Below are positions 32,562 to 42,301 of a DNA stretch of 64,000 nt, one piece after another. Position 1 is the stretch's first letter; the number at the start of each line of letters is the position of its first letter. The stretch spans positions 2,914,001 to 2,978,000 of the forward strand of contig NZ_AP022570.1 in the NCBI RefSeq assembly GCF_010728325.1, written 5' to 3'. Source of the DNA: Mycolicibacterium poriferae. Lineage in GTDB: Bacteria > Actinomycetota > Actinomycetes > Mycobacteriales > Mycobacteriaceae. Under the pieces are notes generated by a model that saw nothing but the letters and a program-made list of their open reading frames with translations, had not been told where the DNA came from and ran no database searches. Made by a program: the position numbers and the translations under genes.

Positions 32562-33782
32562 CTATCCTGCCCGCGGCTGCTCTGGCCGACTGGTCCCGGG
32601 CGGGGCGGGGTGGGGCAGGTCGTCGGGCGGCTCGACACGCAGCAGCCGGGCGACGGGAACGTCGGTGGTGGAATGCAGCACGATCGACAGGGCGATGGTG
32701 GCGGCGACGATGTCGAAGACCGCCTCACTTTCCGGGATGCCGGACTGCAGGACGAGCAGCCCGTACACCACCGACGCGAAACCCTTGGGGCCGAACCACG
32801 CCGCGGTGAGCCGTTCCCGGGCCGGCAGCCGCGTCCACAGCAGTGACAGCAACAGTGCCGCCGGCCGCACCAAAAGGATCGCGATGACCGGTAGCAGCCA
32901 CTGCACCCAGGTCAGGTTCGCCAGACGCTCCGGGGTGATCAGCGCACCGAAGACCAGCAGCGCGGCGAACTTCGTCAACTCCGAGACCAGATCACCGAAC
33001 GACTCGAAGTTCTCGGCGGCGACGTGGTCGAGCGTCGCCAGCGTCGAACCGGCCGCAAAGGCTGCCAGGTAGGGGTTCGCGTGGGTGAGGTGGCACGTCG
33101 CGTAGACCACGACGGCGATCGCCGTGGGACCCAGTGGCTGCAGGCGGGGTTCGGCGGTGAACAGGCGCAACCGCCACAACAGCGCCACCGCGCCGGATAT
33201 CACGGCGCCGACCACCAGGCCCAGGGCCAGTTCGCCGGCGACATCGAGGGGATGGGTGTCGGCGTGCCGCGCCGTGGCCAGCAAGATCAGCACGACGGGC
33301 AGCGCCAGCCCGTCGTTGAGGCCCGACTCGACGTTGAGCAGCCGCCGTAGCCGCAGCGGCACGTCGGAACGACCCACCAGCGCCGAGGCGAACACCGGGT
33401 CGGTGGGGGACAGCACGGCGCCGATGAGGAACGCGGTGACCCAGTCCAGGCCGAGCAGGAAGTGGGCCGGAATGGCGATCCCGATCATGGTCAGCGGCAT
33501 CCCGAGCCCCAACGCGCGGCCGGATAACCGCCAGTTTTCGCGTAGTGCCGGCAGACTCGCCCGCTGACCGTCGGTGAACAGCACGGTGAACAGTGCGAGA
33601 TCGGCCAGCGCGTTCACGATCGGATCGTCGGCATGGATGTTGTCGACACCGAATCCGCCGGGCCCCAGCAGTGCACCGGCGATGAGGAACATCAACGCCG
33701 TGGACAGCACGGTGCGTGCGGCCAGACCCGACAGCGAAACGCTGATGAGCAGGACGACACCGAAAGCCAGCACCAGAGCCAT
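32562..33782 (-). CDS. Cation:proton antiporter (CPA family)
   Basis: A 406-aa membrane protein with about 12 predicted helices and no cytosolic regulatory domain. CPA1-type features include GPGGFGVDN near helix 2, the ion-site segment GAVLSPTDPVFASALVG, and LNVESGLNDGLALPVVLIL after it; both the DP pair and the NDG motif are seen. It probably exchanges Na+ or K+ for H+ at the cytoplasmic membrane. ATG 33782 is the frame's only sensible start. It lies 52 bases downstream of ctaD's stop on the same strand and may be a separate or linked unit. Confidence 0.88.
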   Translation of the reverse strand: MALVLAFGVVLLISVSLSGLAARTVLSTALMFLIAGALLGPGGFGVDNIHADDPIVNALADLALFTVLFTDGQRASLPALRENWRLSGRALGLGMPLTMIGIAIPAHFLLGLDWVTAFLIGAVLSPTDPVFASALVGRSDVPLRLRRLLNVESGLNDGLALPVVLILLATARHADTHPLDVAGELALGLVVGAVISGAVALLWRLRLFTAEPRLQPLGPTAIAVVVYATCHLTHANPYLAAFAAGSTLATLDHVAAENFESFGDLVSELTKFAALLVFGALITPERLANLTWVQWLLPVIAILLVRPAALLLSLLWTRLPARERLTAAWFGPKGFASVVYGLLVLQSGIPESEAVFDIVAATIALSIVLHSTTDVPVARLLRVEPPDDLPHPAPPGTSRPEQPRAG

Positions 33783-33834
33783 GTGTGGCTAGGTACCCAG
33801 CTCGCTGGAACGCATTCGGTGAAGAGGCCGACCC

Positions 33835-35571
33835 TCAGCTACGCACCTTGGGTTCTGCCCGGGTGACGTCCTTGTCGGCAGGCCCGTGCGCGCGGGCGAC
33901 ATGGGCCTCGCGGCGCATGCGTCCGACCATGTGGGGGTAGTGCAGTTCGAACGCGGGTCGCTCGGAGCGGATGCGGGGCAGTTCGGTGAAGTTGTGGCGC
34001 GGCGGCGGGCAGCTGGTGGCCCACTCCAGGGAGTTGCCGTAGCCCCACGGGTCGTCGACGGTGACGGGTTCGCCGTAGCGCCAGCTCTTGAAGATGTTCC
34101 AGACGAACGGCAGCATCGAGATGCCGAGGATGAACGCGCCGATGGTGGAGACGATGTTGAGGCCGGTGAATCCGTCGGTGGGCAGGTAGTCGGCGTAGCG
34201 GCGGGGCATGCCTTCGTCGCCGAGCCAGTGCTGGACCAGGAACGTGGTGTGGAAGCCGATGAAGGTGAGCCAGAAGTGCAGCTTGCCCAGCCGCTCGTCG
34301 AGCAGTCGGCCGGTCATCTTGGGGAACCAGAAGTAGATGCCGGCATAGGTGGCGAACACGATGGTGCCGAACAGCACGTAGTGGAAATGGGCCACCACGA
34401 AATAGGTGTCGGTGACGTGGAAGTCCAGCGGCGGGCTGGCCAGCAGGATGCCCGACAGCCCGCCGATGAGGAAGGTCGCCAGGAACCCCACCGAGAACAG
34501 CATCGGTGTCTCGAAGGTCAACTGGCCCTTCCACATCGTGCCGATCCAGTTGAAGAACTTGATGCCGGTGGGCACCGCGATCAGGTAGGTCATGAAGGCG
34601 AAGAACGGCAACAGCACGGCGCCGGTGGCGAACATGTGGTGCGCCCACACCGCCACCGACAATGCGCCGATGCTGACCGTGGCATACACCAGCGTGGTGT
34701 AGCCGAAGATCGGCTTACGGCTGAACACCGGGAAGATCTCGCTGACGATGCCGAAGAACGGCAACGCGACGATGTACACCTCAGGATGGCCGAAGAACCA
34801 GAACAGGTGCTGCCAGAGGATCGCACCGCCGTTGGCCGGGTCGAATACGTGCGCGCCGAGGTGACGGTCGGCGGCCAGCCCGAACAGCGCGGCGGTCAGG
34901 ATCGGGAACGCCAGCAGCACCAGGATCGAGGTCACCAGGATGTTCCAGGTGAACAGCGGCATCCGGAACATCGTCATGCCCGGCGCGCGCATGCAGACCA
35001 CCGTGGTGATCATGTTGACCGCGCCGAGGATCGTGCCCAACCCGGACAGGATGAGCCCCGCGATCCATAGGTCCCCGCCCAACCCGGGACTGAATGCTGC
35101 GTGGCTGAGCGGCGTGTAGGCCGTCCAGCCGAAGTCGGCGGCGCCCTGCGGGGTGATGAAGCCGGCCAACACCGTCAGCCCGCCGAACAAAAACAGCCAG
35201 AACGAGAACGCGTTCAGTCGGGGGAAGGCGACGTCGGGTGCGCCGATCTGCAGCGGCAGCACCAGGTTGGCGAACCCGAACACGATCGGGGTGGCATAGA
35301 GCAGCAGCATGATCGTGCCGTGCATGGTGAACAGCTGGTTGTACTGCTCGTTGGACAGGAACTGCAGCCCGGGCACCGCGAGTTCGGTGCGGATGAACAG
35401 CGCCATCAGCCCGCCGGTGAAGAAGAAGGAGAAGCTGGCGACGCAGTACATGATGCCGATCAGCTTGTGATCGGTGGTCGTGATCAGCTTGTAGATCAGG
35501 TTGCCCTTCGGGCCCAGTCGAGCCGGGAAGGGGCGTCGCACTTCCAGGTTGCGCGTGTCGGTGGCGGTCAT
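33835..35571 (-). CDS. ctaD: Cytochrome aa3 oxidase subunit I
   Basis: A 578-aa heme-copper oxidase subunit I with about 12 membrane helices. Ligand motifs: [11 protein letters not shown] for low-spin heme a, [11 protein letters not shown] for Cu-B with the covalent His-Tyr, WAHHMFATG for the other two Cu-B histidines, and [11 protein letters not shown] for both hemes. The C-terminal tail ([20 protein letters not shown]) is as in mycobacterial CtaD. It takes electrons from the bcc complex. ATG 35571 was chosen over 35637. No ctaC, ctaE or qcr genes are adjacent, so this is an isolated copy, either the only ctaD or a paralogue. Confidence 0.95.
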   Translation of the reverse strand: MTATDTRNLEVRRPFPARLGPKGNLIYKLITTTDHKLIGIMYCVASFSFFFTGGLMALFIRTELAVPGLQFLSNEQYNQLFTMHGTIMLLLYATPIVFGFANLVLPLQIGAPDVAFPRLNAFSFWLFLFGGLTVLAGFITPQGAADFGWTAYTPLSHAAFSPGLGGDLWIAGLILSGLGTILGAVNMITTVVCMRAPGMTMFRMPLFTWNILVTSILVLLAFPILTAALFGLAADRHLGAHVFDPANGGAILWQHLFWFFGHPEVYIVALPFFGIVSEIFPVFSRKPIFGYTTLVYATVSIGALSVAVWAHHMFATGAVLLPFFAFMTYLIAVPTGIKFFNWIGTMWKGQLTFETPMLFSVGFLATFLIGGLSGILLASPPLDFHVTDTYFVVAHFHYVLFGTIVFATYAGIYFWFPKMTGRLLDERLGKLHFWLTFIGFHTTFLVQHWLGDEGMPRRYADYLPTDGFTGLNIVSTIGAFILGISMLPFVWNIFKSWRYGEPVTVDDPWGYGNSLEWATSCPPPRHNFTELPRIRSERPAFELHYPHMVGRMRREAHVARAHGPADKDVTRAEPKVRS

Positions 35572-35731
35572 GACGATCCCCTCGGTCGGGCGTGACGACG
35601 ACGCTCGGTGGTTCCCGGACGGCACGGCCTCAAACACTCGGCCTCGAACACGTCGCCGGTTGCGGGGGCGGGTGGCGCGGGACTATGACAGAGGGGCAGG
35701 CACACACAACGACGGGTCGAGGGCGGTGATC

Positions 35732-36235
35732 ATGGCGACCGGTGCACTGTCGCGATGGGTGACGACCCCGGTGTCCAAGCTCGGCGAGATGTTTCTGCGC
35801 ACCCCGGCCCTGGCGCGAGCACCGATCGCGCTGTACAAGGCCGGTCTCGGTGGAATGCTCGGTTCGCGCATGGTGCTGCTCGAGCACACCGGCCGCAAGT
35901 CCGGCCAGCCACGCCAGGTCGTGCTCGAGGTACTCGGGCATCCCGCGCCGGACACGTACGTCGTCGCCTCGGGTTTCGGAGAGTCGGCGCAGTGGTTCCG
36001 AAACGTCATGGCCCAGCCGCAGGTACGTATCTCCGCCGGTCGACTCTCGTCGGCACCGGCCGTGGCCCGCAGGTTGGCGCCGAGTGAGGCGGACCGGGCG
36101 CTCAGCGACTACATCGCCCGCCACCCGCGGGCCTGGGCGTCGCTGAAGGGCGTCATCGAGCACAGTCTCGACGGGCGGGTCGACCCGCCGGGCACGGATC
36201 TGCCGCTGGTCGAGCTGACGGTCCGCACACCGTGA
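35732..36235 (+). CDS. F420/deazaflavin-dependent nitroreductase (DDN) family protein
   Basis: A 167-aa protein of the DDN/PNPOx-like split-barrel group, many of which use reduced F420 to reduce quinones or nitro drugs. Typical parts are VLLEHTGRKSGQPRQVVLEV, YVVASGFGESAQWFRNVMAQ and ISAGRLSSAP. The N-terminus (LYKAGLGGMLGSR) is the amphipathic helix often found in these proteins. ATG 35732 was selected because the longer frame runs through the ctaD promoter. It diverges from ctaD with 160 bases between and overlaps the lipoprotein gene by 4. Confidence 0.85.
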   Translation: MATGALSRWVTTPVSKLGEMFLRTPALARAPIALYKAGLGGMLGSRMVLLEHTGRKSGQPRQVVLEVLGHPAPDTYVVASGFGESAQWFRNVMAQPQVRISAGRLSSAPAVARRLAPSEADRALSDYIARHPRAWASLKGVIEHSLDGRVDPPGTDLPLVELTVRTP

Positions 36236-36645
36236 CGCGCCGGGGGATCGAGGTGCTGGCCGTCACGCTGACCGGGGTGGCTCTCTGCTTGGGCGCCTGC
36301 TCGACGGACGTGGCACCGCCGTCCGATCCGACGGCGCAGTCGGCTGCCGTGCCATTGGTGCCGCGCACCGCCGAGCAGATCGTCGGTGCGCTGCAGCGGG
36401 AGGGCTTCGACGTGGATCATCCCACCGAGGCCACCGACGTCAACTGCGCCGAGGCCGGCTGCACACAAGCCGTCGTCACCGACAGGTTCCGGCTATTGGT
36501 CTTCCCAAGCACCGGGTCGGCTCAGTCGTACGCCGCGTCGCAGGACATGCGGCAGATCGAAACGATCGCCGTCGGGTTCGCCCCCGTCGTGCCCGAGGCT
36601 CAGCGCGACCGGTACTGGAACGCGATCGTCCGGTTGGCGCGATAG
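36232..36645 (+). CDS. Small putative lipoprotein
   Basis: A 137-aa exported protein. The GTG start overlaps the reductase stop as GTGA. The signal peptide ends in the lipobox LGAC with Cys23 as the acylation site. The mature domain (TAEQIVGALQREGFDVDHPT then VNCAEAGCTQAVVTDRFRLL) has two cysteines likely forming a disulfide and may be a small alpha/beta fold for binding. No family was recognised. Coupling suggests it is made with the reductase, though a joint role is unclear. Confidence 0.72.
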   Translation: MTRRGIEVLAVTLTGVALCLGACSTDVAPPSDPTAQSAAVPLVPRTAEQIVGALQREGFDVDHPTEATDVNCAEAGCTQAVVTDRFRLLVFPSTGSAQSYAASQDMRQIETIAVGFAPVVPEAQRDRYWNAIVRLAR

Positions 36646-36656
36646 TTCCCAGCGGC

Positions 36657-38990
36657 CTAGTTTCTGCTCTCCACAGCGACGTGGGCGGCGCTCTGCGCGT
36701 CGATGACACGGGGGATGTCGTCTGCGGTCGTGGGCCTGCCGTAGAGATAGCCCTGGGCCACGTCGCACCGATGGTCGGTGAGCCAGGTGGCGGTGTCGGT
36801 GTCTTCGACACCTTCGGCGACCACGGTGATGTCGAGGGTGTGGGTCAGGTTGATGACGGCATCGACCACGGCGGCGGCTTTGGGATTGGTGGTGACGCGG
36901 GCGATGAAGTGCCGGTCGAGTTTGATCTCGTCGATGGGCAGGTCGCGCAGGTACGAAAGCGCCGAGTACCCGCTCCCGAAGTCGTCGATCGCGATGCGGA
37001 TGCCGAGCTGGCGCAACCGGTGCAGCACAGTGGTGACCGTGCTGACCTCGGAGAGCACCAGGTCTTCGGTGATCTCCACCGTCAGAAACTCCGGCGTCAG
37101 GCCGCGCTGCTGAAGTGCGGCGCTCAACGTGTCGGGCAACGTGGTGTCCCGCAGCGACGGCGCGAAAAGGTTGATCGCGACCGGTAGCCGGACGCCTTGC
37201 CGGGCCCAGCCGGCGACATCGTCGAGAGACTGGGCGATGACCAGGTCGGTGACCGGGCGCATGAGGCCGTGCTGTCGCACCAGGGGCAGAAACGTGTCGG
37301 GATGCAGCGTGCCCAGATGAGGGTGGGGCCAGCGCAGCAGGGCTTCCACACCGGCGATGCGCCGGGTGCCCAAATCGATCTTGGGTTGGTACACCACCTG
37401 CAGACCGCGCCGATCGATGGCTTGGCGCAGTTCGCCGAGCAGACGGATCCGCGCGGCACCCTCACTCAGCGGCGGTGCGGCGGTGGTCTCGGCGCGTTGC
37501 ACGGCGTCCGGGTGGGCTGCGGGCATGTCGGCGTCGAAGACGCGCACCTGGGTGCAGCGGGAACGTTTGGCGGCGTACATGGCGATGTCGGCGCGTTTGA
37601 CCAGAGTAGCGGCGTCCAGGTCGGGCTCGGCAGGGGACGCAACCGCCACTCCGACGCTGGGATGCAGCAGCATGTCCTGGTCGTCGATGCGGAACGGTCG
37701 TTGGAACGCGGTGAGGATTCGTTGCGCCGCGATCTGATGGGAGTCGTCGGTGCGGTCTTCGAGCAACAACGCGAAGGGGTCGCCACCGATGCGGGCGGCG
37801 GTGTCACCCGGGCGGATGCACTCGGCGATGCGCTGGCCGGCGACCGCGAGCACACTGTCGGCCGCGGGATGCCCGAGCGTGTCGTTGACGAGCCTGAAAT
37901 CGTCGAGATCCAGTGAGACCACAGCAATCGACCGGTCGTCGCGCGCCCGCAGCGCCATCGCGTGGGCCAGTCGATCGGAGAACAACGAACGGTTGGCCAG
38001 CCCTGTCAGCGGGTCGCGCAACGCCTGCTCGGCCGCCGCGGCCAGCAGCCGCCTGTTCTCCCACGCCGACACCACCTGACGGGCGCAGACCGCGACCACG
38101 ACGGCGGGCACGAGAAACCGCTCGGCCCCGGACATCACCAACGGAGGACCGATCGTGCCGGCCAGCAGCAGCGGAACATAGGGCAGCCACAGCGAGGTCG
38201 TCGACGGCAGCGCCACCACTGTGCGTGGCTCGTAGGTCTCGCGGCTGAGCAGCGCCGCCGCCGCGAACGCCGTCAACGACGCCGCCCAGAGCACATCGAC
38301 CAAATCTCCGGTGCTGTAGCGGTCTCCGGCGGTGAGGTGGGCGAACGCGCTGTCGGCGATGCTCATGAGCGTCACGGCAAGCGTGAGCACGGCCAGCATG
38401 GCACGTTGCCGAGCTTCAGCGCGTACCAACACCACGACGGCGATTGTCAGGGCGATCATGTCGAACACCGGGTAGAGGAACGCGACCGCCAGCGCGGCCC
38501 GATCTTCCCGGTAGGTGTTGTACACGCTGTTCAGCGCGAGCACCCAAGCCAACAGGAACAGACACAACGCCACGGTGATCGCGTCGAGCAGCAGGCGGAG
38601 CCGCCCCTGGTGGGTGGCGGTAGTGATCAGCTGGGCGAAGGCGGCGACCAGCAGCACCGCGAACAGCAGGTAGAACACGTCCGCCGCTGACGGCGTCGTG
38701 GGCTCGACACCCGGCACCAGATCGTAGACCAGCCACAGTCCGTCACCCAGCGACCAGGCGCCCAGCGCGACGGCCATGGTCACCCACGTCCGGCGCAGTC
38801 GGTCCTGGGCTGCCCGCGCGGCCAGCACCGCGCAGGCCGTCGCGTACAGCGCCAGCCCGAACGACACCGTGTCATCGAAGAGAACGACAGCGCGGTTACC
38901 CTGACCAACGAGCAACGCCACGGTCAGCGCCGCGGTGAACCCCACCGGAATGGCGATCGCCACCGTCGCGCGCAGCGGACGTCGGCTCAT
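36657..38990 (-). CDS. Membrane GGDEF-EAL protein with degenerate GGDEF
   Basis: A 777-aa c-di-GMP signalling protein. The first about 310 residues hold roughly nine membrane helices. The GGDEF domain (about 330-485) has DDFRLVNDTLGHPAADSVL, but the active-site motif reads IGGDPFAL, i.e. GGDPF instead of GGDEF/GGEEF, which should abolish or weaken cyclase activity. The EAL domain (about 515-770) looks intact: EALLRWPHPHLG, IDDFGSGYSALSYLR, KLDRHFIA and VAEGVEDTDTATWL. It is therefore likely a phosphodiesterase. ATG 38990 follows GGGAGG and is better than the frame start at 39014. Confidence 0.9.
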   Translation of the reverse strand: MSRRPLRATVAIAIPVGFTAALTVALLVGQGNRAVVLFDDTVSFGLALYATACAVLAARAAQDRLRRTWVTMAVALGAWSLGDGLWLVYDLVPGVEPTTPSAADVFYLLFAVLLVAAFAQLITTATHQGRLRLLLDAITVALCLFLLAWVLALNSVYNTYREDRAALAVAFLYPVFDMIALTIAVVVLVRAEARQRAMLAVLTLAVTLMSIADSAFAHLTAGDRYSTGDLVDVLWAASLTAFAAAALLSRETYEPRTVVALPSTTSLWLPYVPLLLAGTIGPPLVMSGAERFLVPAVVVAVCARQVVSAWENRRLLAAAAEQALRDPLTGLANRSLFSDRLAHAMALRARDDRSIAVVSLDLDDFRLVNDTLGHPAADSVLAVAGQRIAECIRPGDTAARIGGDPFALLLEDRTDDSHQIAAQRILTAFQRPFRIDDQDMLLHPSVGVAVASPAEPDLDAATLVKRADIAMYAAKRSRCTQVRVFDADMPAAHPDAVQRAETTAAPPLSEGAARIRLLGELRQAIDRRGLQVVYQPKIDLGTRRIAGVEALLRWPHPHLGTLHPDTFLPLVRQHGLMRPVTDLVIAQSLDDVAGWARQGVRLPVAINLFAPSLRDTTLPDTLSAALQQRGLTPEFLTVEITEDLVLSEVSTVTTVLHRLRQLGIRIAIDDFGSGYSALSYLRDLPIDEIKLDRHFIARVTTNPKAAAVVDAVINLTHTLDITVVAEGVEDTDTATWLTDHRCDVAQGYLYGRPTTADDIPRVIDAQSAAHVAVESRN

Positions 38991-39149
38991 GGCTCGACCT
39001 CCCTTGCTGCTCAAGATGCCGGGGTGGCCTACTGATCGGGGTGTGATCGGCCACCGGCGGGAATTGACGCTAGCTCAAATCACTGCCCGCGATGCATCAG
39101 ATCGCGACAATCACAGTTCTGTCGGCAAACACTACGGCGCTGGCTGCAG

Positions 39150-40235
39150 CTACCCGCTGACCGCGCCAGCGGGGTACAGCTGCACCTCCTGGGCTTTGAC
39201 GACGAAATACGCCGTTGCGCCCGGCTCCAGCTCGAGATCGGCGACCGCGGTGGCCGTGACGTCCGCTGCCAGCCCGGTCCCACCGTCGGGTTGCGTGTCT
39301 GCCCGGATGCGCACCGTTTCGCCGTGGACCTCCATCTCGGCGATCGACACCGGCACCATGTTGCGGGGGCTGCCGTGCGGGATGGTGGTGAACACCGCCA
39401 CCGCGCTCGGGCGGCACAGTGCCACCGCATCGGTGCCGGGCTCGAGGTCGCCCGTTCCGGAGATCTCAGTGCCCCAGGCGGTGCGGATGGTCCCGGGCCG
39501 CACGATCCGACCGGCGACGAGGTTGATGCCGGCGATCCTGGCGGCGAAGTCGCTGCGCGGGGTGGTCAGGACTTCTCGTGCGGGTCCGTGTTCGACGACC
39601 CGGCCGTCTTCGATGACGGCGACGTCGTCGGCGACGGCCAGCGCGTCCAGCAGGTCATGGGTGACGATGATCGCGGTGCGACGCCGTGCGCGCAGCATGG
39701 TGCGCAGCAGCCGGCGCATCGCCGGTGCGGCGGTGACGTCGAGCGCCGACAACGGCTCGTCGAGCAGCAGCAGCCGCGGCTCGGTCGCCAGCGCTCGTGC
39801 GAGGGCGACCCGCTGGGCCTGCCCGCCCGACAACTGAGCCGGTTTGCGTTCGGCCAGATCGGTCGCCTCGACCGCGGCGAGCCAGCGGTCCGCGGCGGCG
39901 CGCGCCGCCGAGCGCGACAGACCCGCGCAGCGCGGGCCGTAGGCGACGTTGGCGGCGACGGTCAGGTGCGGGAACAGCAGTGCCTGCTGCGACAGCAGCG
40001 CCACGCCGCGGCGGTGTGGCGCGACGAACGTGCCGGCGTCCGTGTCGGCGAGGACCACGTCACCGAGACAGATGCGGCCGCAGTCGGGACGGAGCAGTCC
40101 GGCGACGAGCGACAGCAGCGTGGACTTGCCGACGCCGTTGGGGCCGAGCACCGCCAACACCCGGCCCTCGTCGACGGCGAGATCGACGTCCACACCGCGC
40201 GCCGCCAGCCGCGCCTGAATCCGCAGACGGCTCAC
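39150..40235 (-). CDS. modC: Molybdate ABC transporter ATP-binding protein
   Basis: A 361-aa ATPase. Walker A is [19 protein letters not shown], signature [18 protein letters not shown], Walker [14 protein letters not shown], and the His switch [14 protein letters not shown]. The C-terminal about 130 residues form a TOBE domain ([16 protein letters not shown] and [17 protein letters not shown]) that binds oxyanion in ModC proteins. GTG 40235 overlaps modB's stop as GTGA. The unbroken frame runs on past the start to 41306, but that part is a shadow of modB and is not included. Energises molybdate (or tungstate) uptake. Confidence 0.92.
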   Translation of the reverse strand: MSRLRIQARLAARGVDVDLAVDEGRVLAVLGPNGVGKSTLLSLVAGLLRPDCGRICLGDVVLADTDAGTFVAPHRRGVALLSQQALLFPHLTVAANVAYGPRCAGLSRSAARAAADRWLAAVEATDLAERKPAQLSGGQAQRVALARALATEPRLLLLDEPLSALDVTAAPAMRRLLRTMLRARRRTAIIVTHDLLDALAVADDVAVIEDGRVVEHGPAREVLTTPRSDFAARIAGINLVAGRIVRPGTIRTAWGTEISGTGDLEPGTDAVALCRPSAVAVFTTIPHGSPRNMVPVSIAEMEVHGETVRIRADTQPDGGTGLAADVTATAVADLELEPGATAYFVVKAQEVQLYPAGAVSG

Positions 40236-41044
40236 AAAGGCCCCGCCAGGCGTCGGCTGGCCGTCGCGACCACGATTGCGGTGGCGACCACGATGAGCAA
40301 CAACGACAGGGCGACGGCAGCATCGGCGTCGGTCTCCCGCTGCAGGTAGATCTCCAGCGGCAAGGTGCGGGTGACACCCTGCAACGAACCCGCGAAAGTC
40401 AGCGTGGCACCGAACTCGCCGAGCGACCGGGCGAACGCCAGTACCGCGCCTGAGACGAGACCGGGCAACACCAGGGGCATGGTCACGGTCCGCAGCACGG
40501 TGGTGGGCCGGGCGCCGAGCGTCGCGGCGACCTGCTCGTAGCCGGTGCCTGCCGAGCGCAGCGCGCCCTCGAGGCTGACGACCAGAAACGGCAGAGACAC
40601 GAAGGCCTGCGCCACGATCACCGCAGTGGTCGAGAACGCGATCCGCAGCCCCAGGACCTCCAGGTACTGCCCGATCAGCCCCTGCCGACCGAACGTGTAC
40701 AGCAGCGCGATGCCGCCGACCACGGGAGGCAACACCAGCGGTAGGAGCACCAGGGCCCGCAGCACCGGACGGCCGGGGAACCCTCCCCGCGACAGTGCCA
40801 ACGCCATCGGCACACCCAACACGATGCAGATGACAGTGCTCGCCGTCGCGGTCCTGATGCTGAGAAGCAATGCGGCGAGCGATGATTCGGAGGCGATCAG
40901 AGGCACGAAGTTCGGCCAGTCGATGCTGACGAGAATGGCCAGCAGCGGGATGATCACGAACAGCGCGCCGAGCGTCGCGGGCACGTACACCCAGCGCGGA
41001 AGCCCGACCTGAACCGGACGGTGGCGTCGCCGCGGCCGACTCAT
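40232..41044 (-). CDS. modB: Molybdate ABC transporter permease
   Basis: A 270-aa integral membrane protein with five or six helices. The EAA loop that docks to ModC reads [20 protein letters not shown] with the conserved Gly. Other typical parts are [20 protein letters not shown] and [20 protein letters not shown]. It overlaps modA by 4 bases (ATGA) and modC by 4, so all subunits are made in step. Confidence 0.93.
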   Translation of the reverse strand: MSRPRRRHRPVQVGLPRWVYVPATLGALFVIIPLLAILVSIDWPNFVPLIASESSLAALLLSIRTATASTVICIVLGVPMALALSRGGFPGRPVLRALVLLPLVLPPVVGGIALLYTFGRQGLIGQYLEVLGLRIAFSTTAVIVAQAFVSLPFLVVSLEGALRSAGTGYEQVAATLGARPTTVLRTVTMPLVLPGLVSGAVLAFARSLGEFGATLTFAGSLQGVTRTLPLEIYLQRETDADAAVALSLLLIVVATAIVVATASRRLAGPL

Positions 41045-41823
41045 GGCGCCGCGAAGCCTGCCGATGCGAGAACCTCCCGCCCCTGCGCGCCGGTGACCAG
41101 GTCGACGAAAGCCTGCGCGCCAACAGGATTGGTCGCATTCCGCACCACGGCGATCGGATAGACGTTGACGGCAGCCGCGGCCTGCGGGAACGGGACCTCG
41201 GTGACCTCGTCTCCGGCGTCGGCGGCGTCGGTGACATAGACCAGGCCGGCGTCCGCCTGCCCGGAGACGACCTTACCGAGAACGTCGGTGACGCTCGATT
41301 CCTCACTGACCGGTCTCAACGCTACCCCGGTGGATCGTTCGATCATCTGCGTCGCTGCGCCGCACGGAACCTGCGGGGCGCAGACCACGACCTGAAGATC
41401 CGGGCCGGCGAGGTCCGAAAACTGTTGGACACCTCTCGGATTGCCGGGCGGGGTGACGATGGTCAATGTGTTCGCGGCGAAGTCGACAGGCGCGCCGGAC
41501 ACGACACCGCTGTCGACGGCCTTGGTCATGTTCTCCGCGTTTGCGGAAGCGAACACGTCAGCCGGCGCACCCTGGGTGAGCTGGGTGACCAGGCTGGACG
41601 ACCCGGCGAAATTGAAGGTCACCGTGGTGCCGGGGTGGTCGCGTTCGAACCGGTCGCCGAGGTCGGTGAAGGTCGGCTGCAGCGAGGCCGCCGCGTACAC
41701 CGTGATCTCGCCGGTGACCGCCGTGCCCTCCGCCCCGCCGGACTGCTGTTGCTGCGGCGGTGCGCATGCGGCGACGAGCACTGCGGTGACCAGTCCGGTG
41801 GCGACCCGCGCCGGTGTCGTCAT
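41041..41823 (-). CDS. modA: Molybdate-binding lipoprotein
   Basis: A 260-aa periplasmic-type binding protein. The signal peptide ends VLVAACAPP, with Cys20 as the lipid anchor. The ligand pocket signatures are [20 protein letters not shown] (Ser in AAAS), [20 protein letters not shown] and [12 protein letters not shown] (Tyr), all as in ModA. ATG 41823 was preferred to the frame start at 41952, since the latter removes the signal peptide position. It overlaps the regulator gene upstream (41820) and modB downstream. Confidence 0.93.
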   Translation of the reverse strand: MTTPARVATGLVTAVLVAACAPPQQQQSGGAEGTAVTGEITVYAAASLQPTFTDLGDRFERDHPGTTVTFNFAGSSSLVTQLTQGAPADVFASANAENMTKAVDSGVVSGAPVDFAANTLTIVTPPGNPRGVQQFSDLAGPDLQVVVCAPQVPCGAATQMIERSTGVALRPVSEESSVTDVLGKVVSGQADAGLVYVTDAADAGDEVTEVPFPQAAAAVNVYPIAVVRNATNPVGAQAFVDLVTGAQGREVLASAGFAAP

Positions 41824-42224
41824 GAGGAGGACGGTGTTTCGACGATGACGGTGGTGGCCTTGACCGCGGCCACGGCCACGGAGCCCGGCTGCAGGCCCAG
41901 CTGTCGAACCGATTCGGTGCTCATCAAGGACACGACGGTGAACGGGCCGCACTGCATCTGCACTTCGCTCATCACCCGATCGGAGGTGACCTTGGTGACC
42001 AGCCCGGTGAACCGGTTGCGCGCCGAGCTGCCGACGCCCAGCGGGTCGGGTGGGGGCGAAGCGTGGTCCCGGGCGAACTCGGCGAGCACGTCCCCGGCGA
42101 TGACCTTGCGTCCAGACTCGTCGGTGGACGACGGCAGTGTGCCGCCCTCGACCCAGCGGCGGATGGTGTCGTCGCTGACGCCGAGCAGCGCCGCCGCATC
42201 TTTGATCCGGATCGCCGGCACCAT
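41820..42224 (-). CDS. HTH-TOBE molybdate-responsive regulator or storage protein
   Basis: A 134-aa protein. A MerR/excisionase-like helix-turn-helix sits at the N-terminus (RIKDAAALLGVSDDTIRRWV). From about 65 a single molybdate-binding (Mop/TOBE) domain follows (SARNRFTGLVTKVTSDRVMS, then FTVVSLMSTESVRQLGLQPG). This pairs DNA binding with molybdate sensing, like a compact ModE. It heads the operon and overlaps modA (ATGA), so it probably controls the operon by feedback. ATG 42224 follows GGGGAG; the longer frame to 42263 is less likely. Confidence 0.85.
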   Translation of the reverse strand: MVPAIRIKDAAALLGVSDDTIRRWVEGGTLPSSTDESGRKVIAGDVLAEFARDHASPPPDPLGVGSSARNRFTGLVTKVTSDRVMSEVQMQCGPFTVVSLMSTESVRQLGLQPGSVAVAAVKATTVIVETPSSS

Positions 42225-42240
42225 CTCAACAACTCCCCGT

Positions 42241-42300
42241 CGTCCGCATGTCATTGTCCGCAAAATCGGATAACGGACTGTAGTCTAACCGCATGTGCGG
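42241..42300. promoter_or_regulatory. Candidate mod operon promoter/operator region
   Basis: The 77 bases between the mod regulator start and the DUF4032 stop include GTCCG and CGGAC arms 13 bases apart (about 42256-42278) and the perfect short palindrome CCGCATGTGCGG (42289-42300). Either could be the site of the HTH-TOBE protein. Assignment is tentative. Confidence 0.35.
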
Positions 42301-42301
42301 A

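Noticed and set aside
40236..41306. Upstream extension of the modC frame
   Set aside because: It is the modB gene read in another frame; the GTG at 40235 with a GTGA overlap is the proper start.
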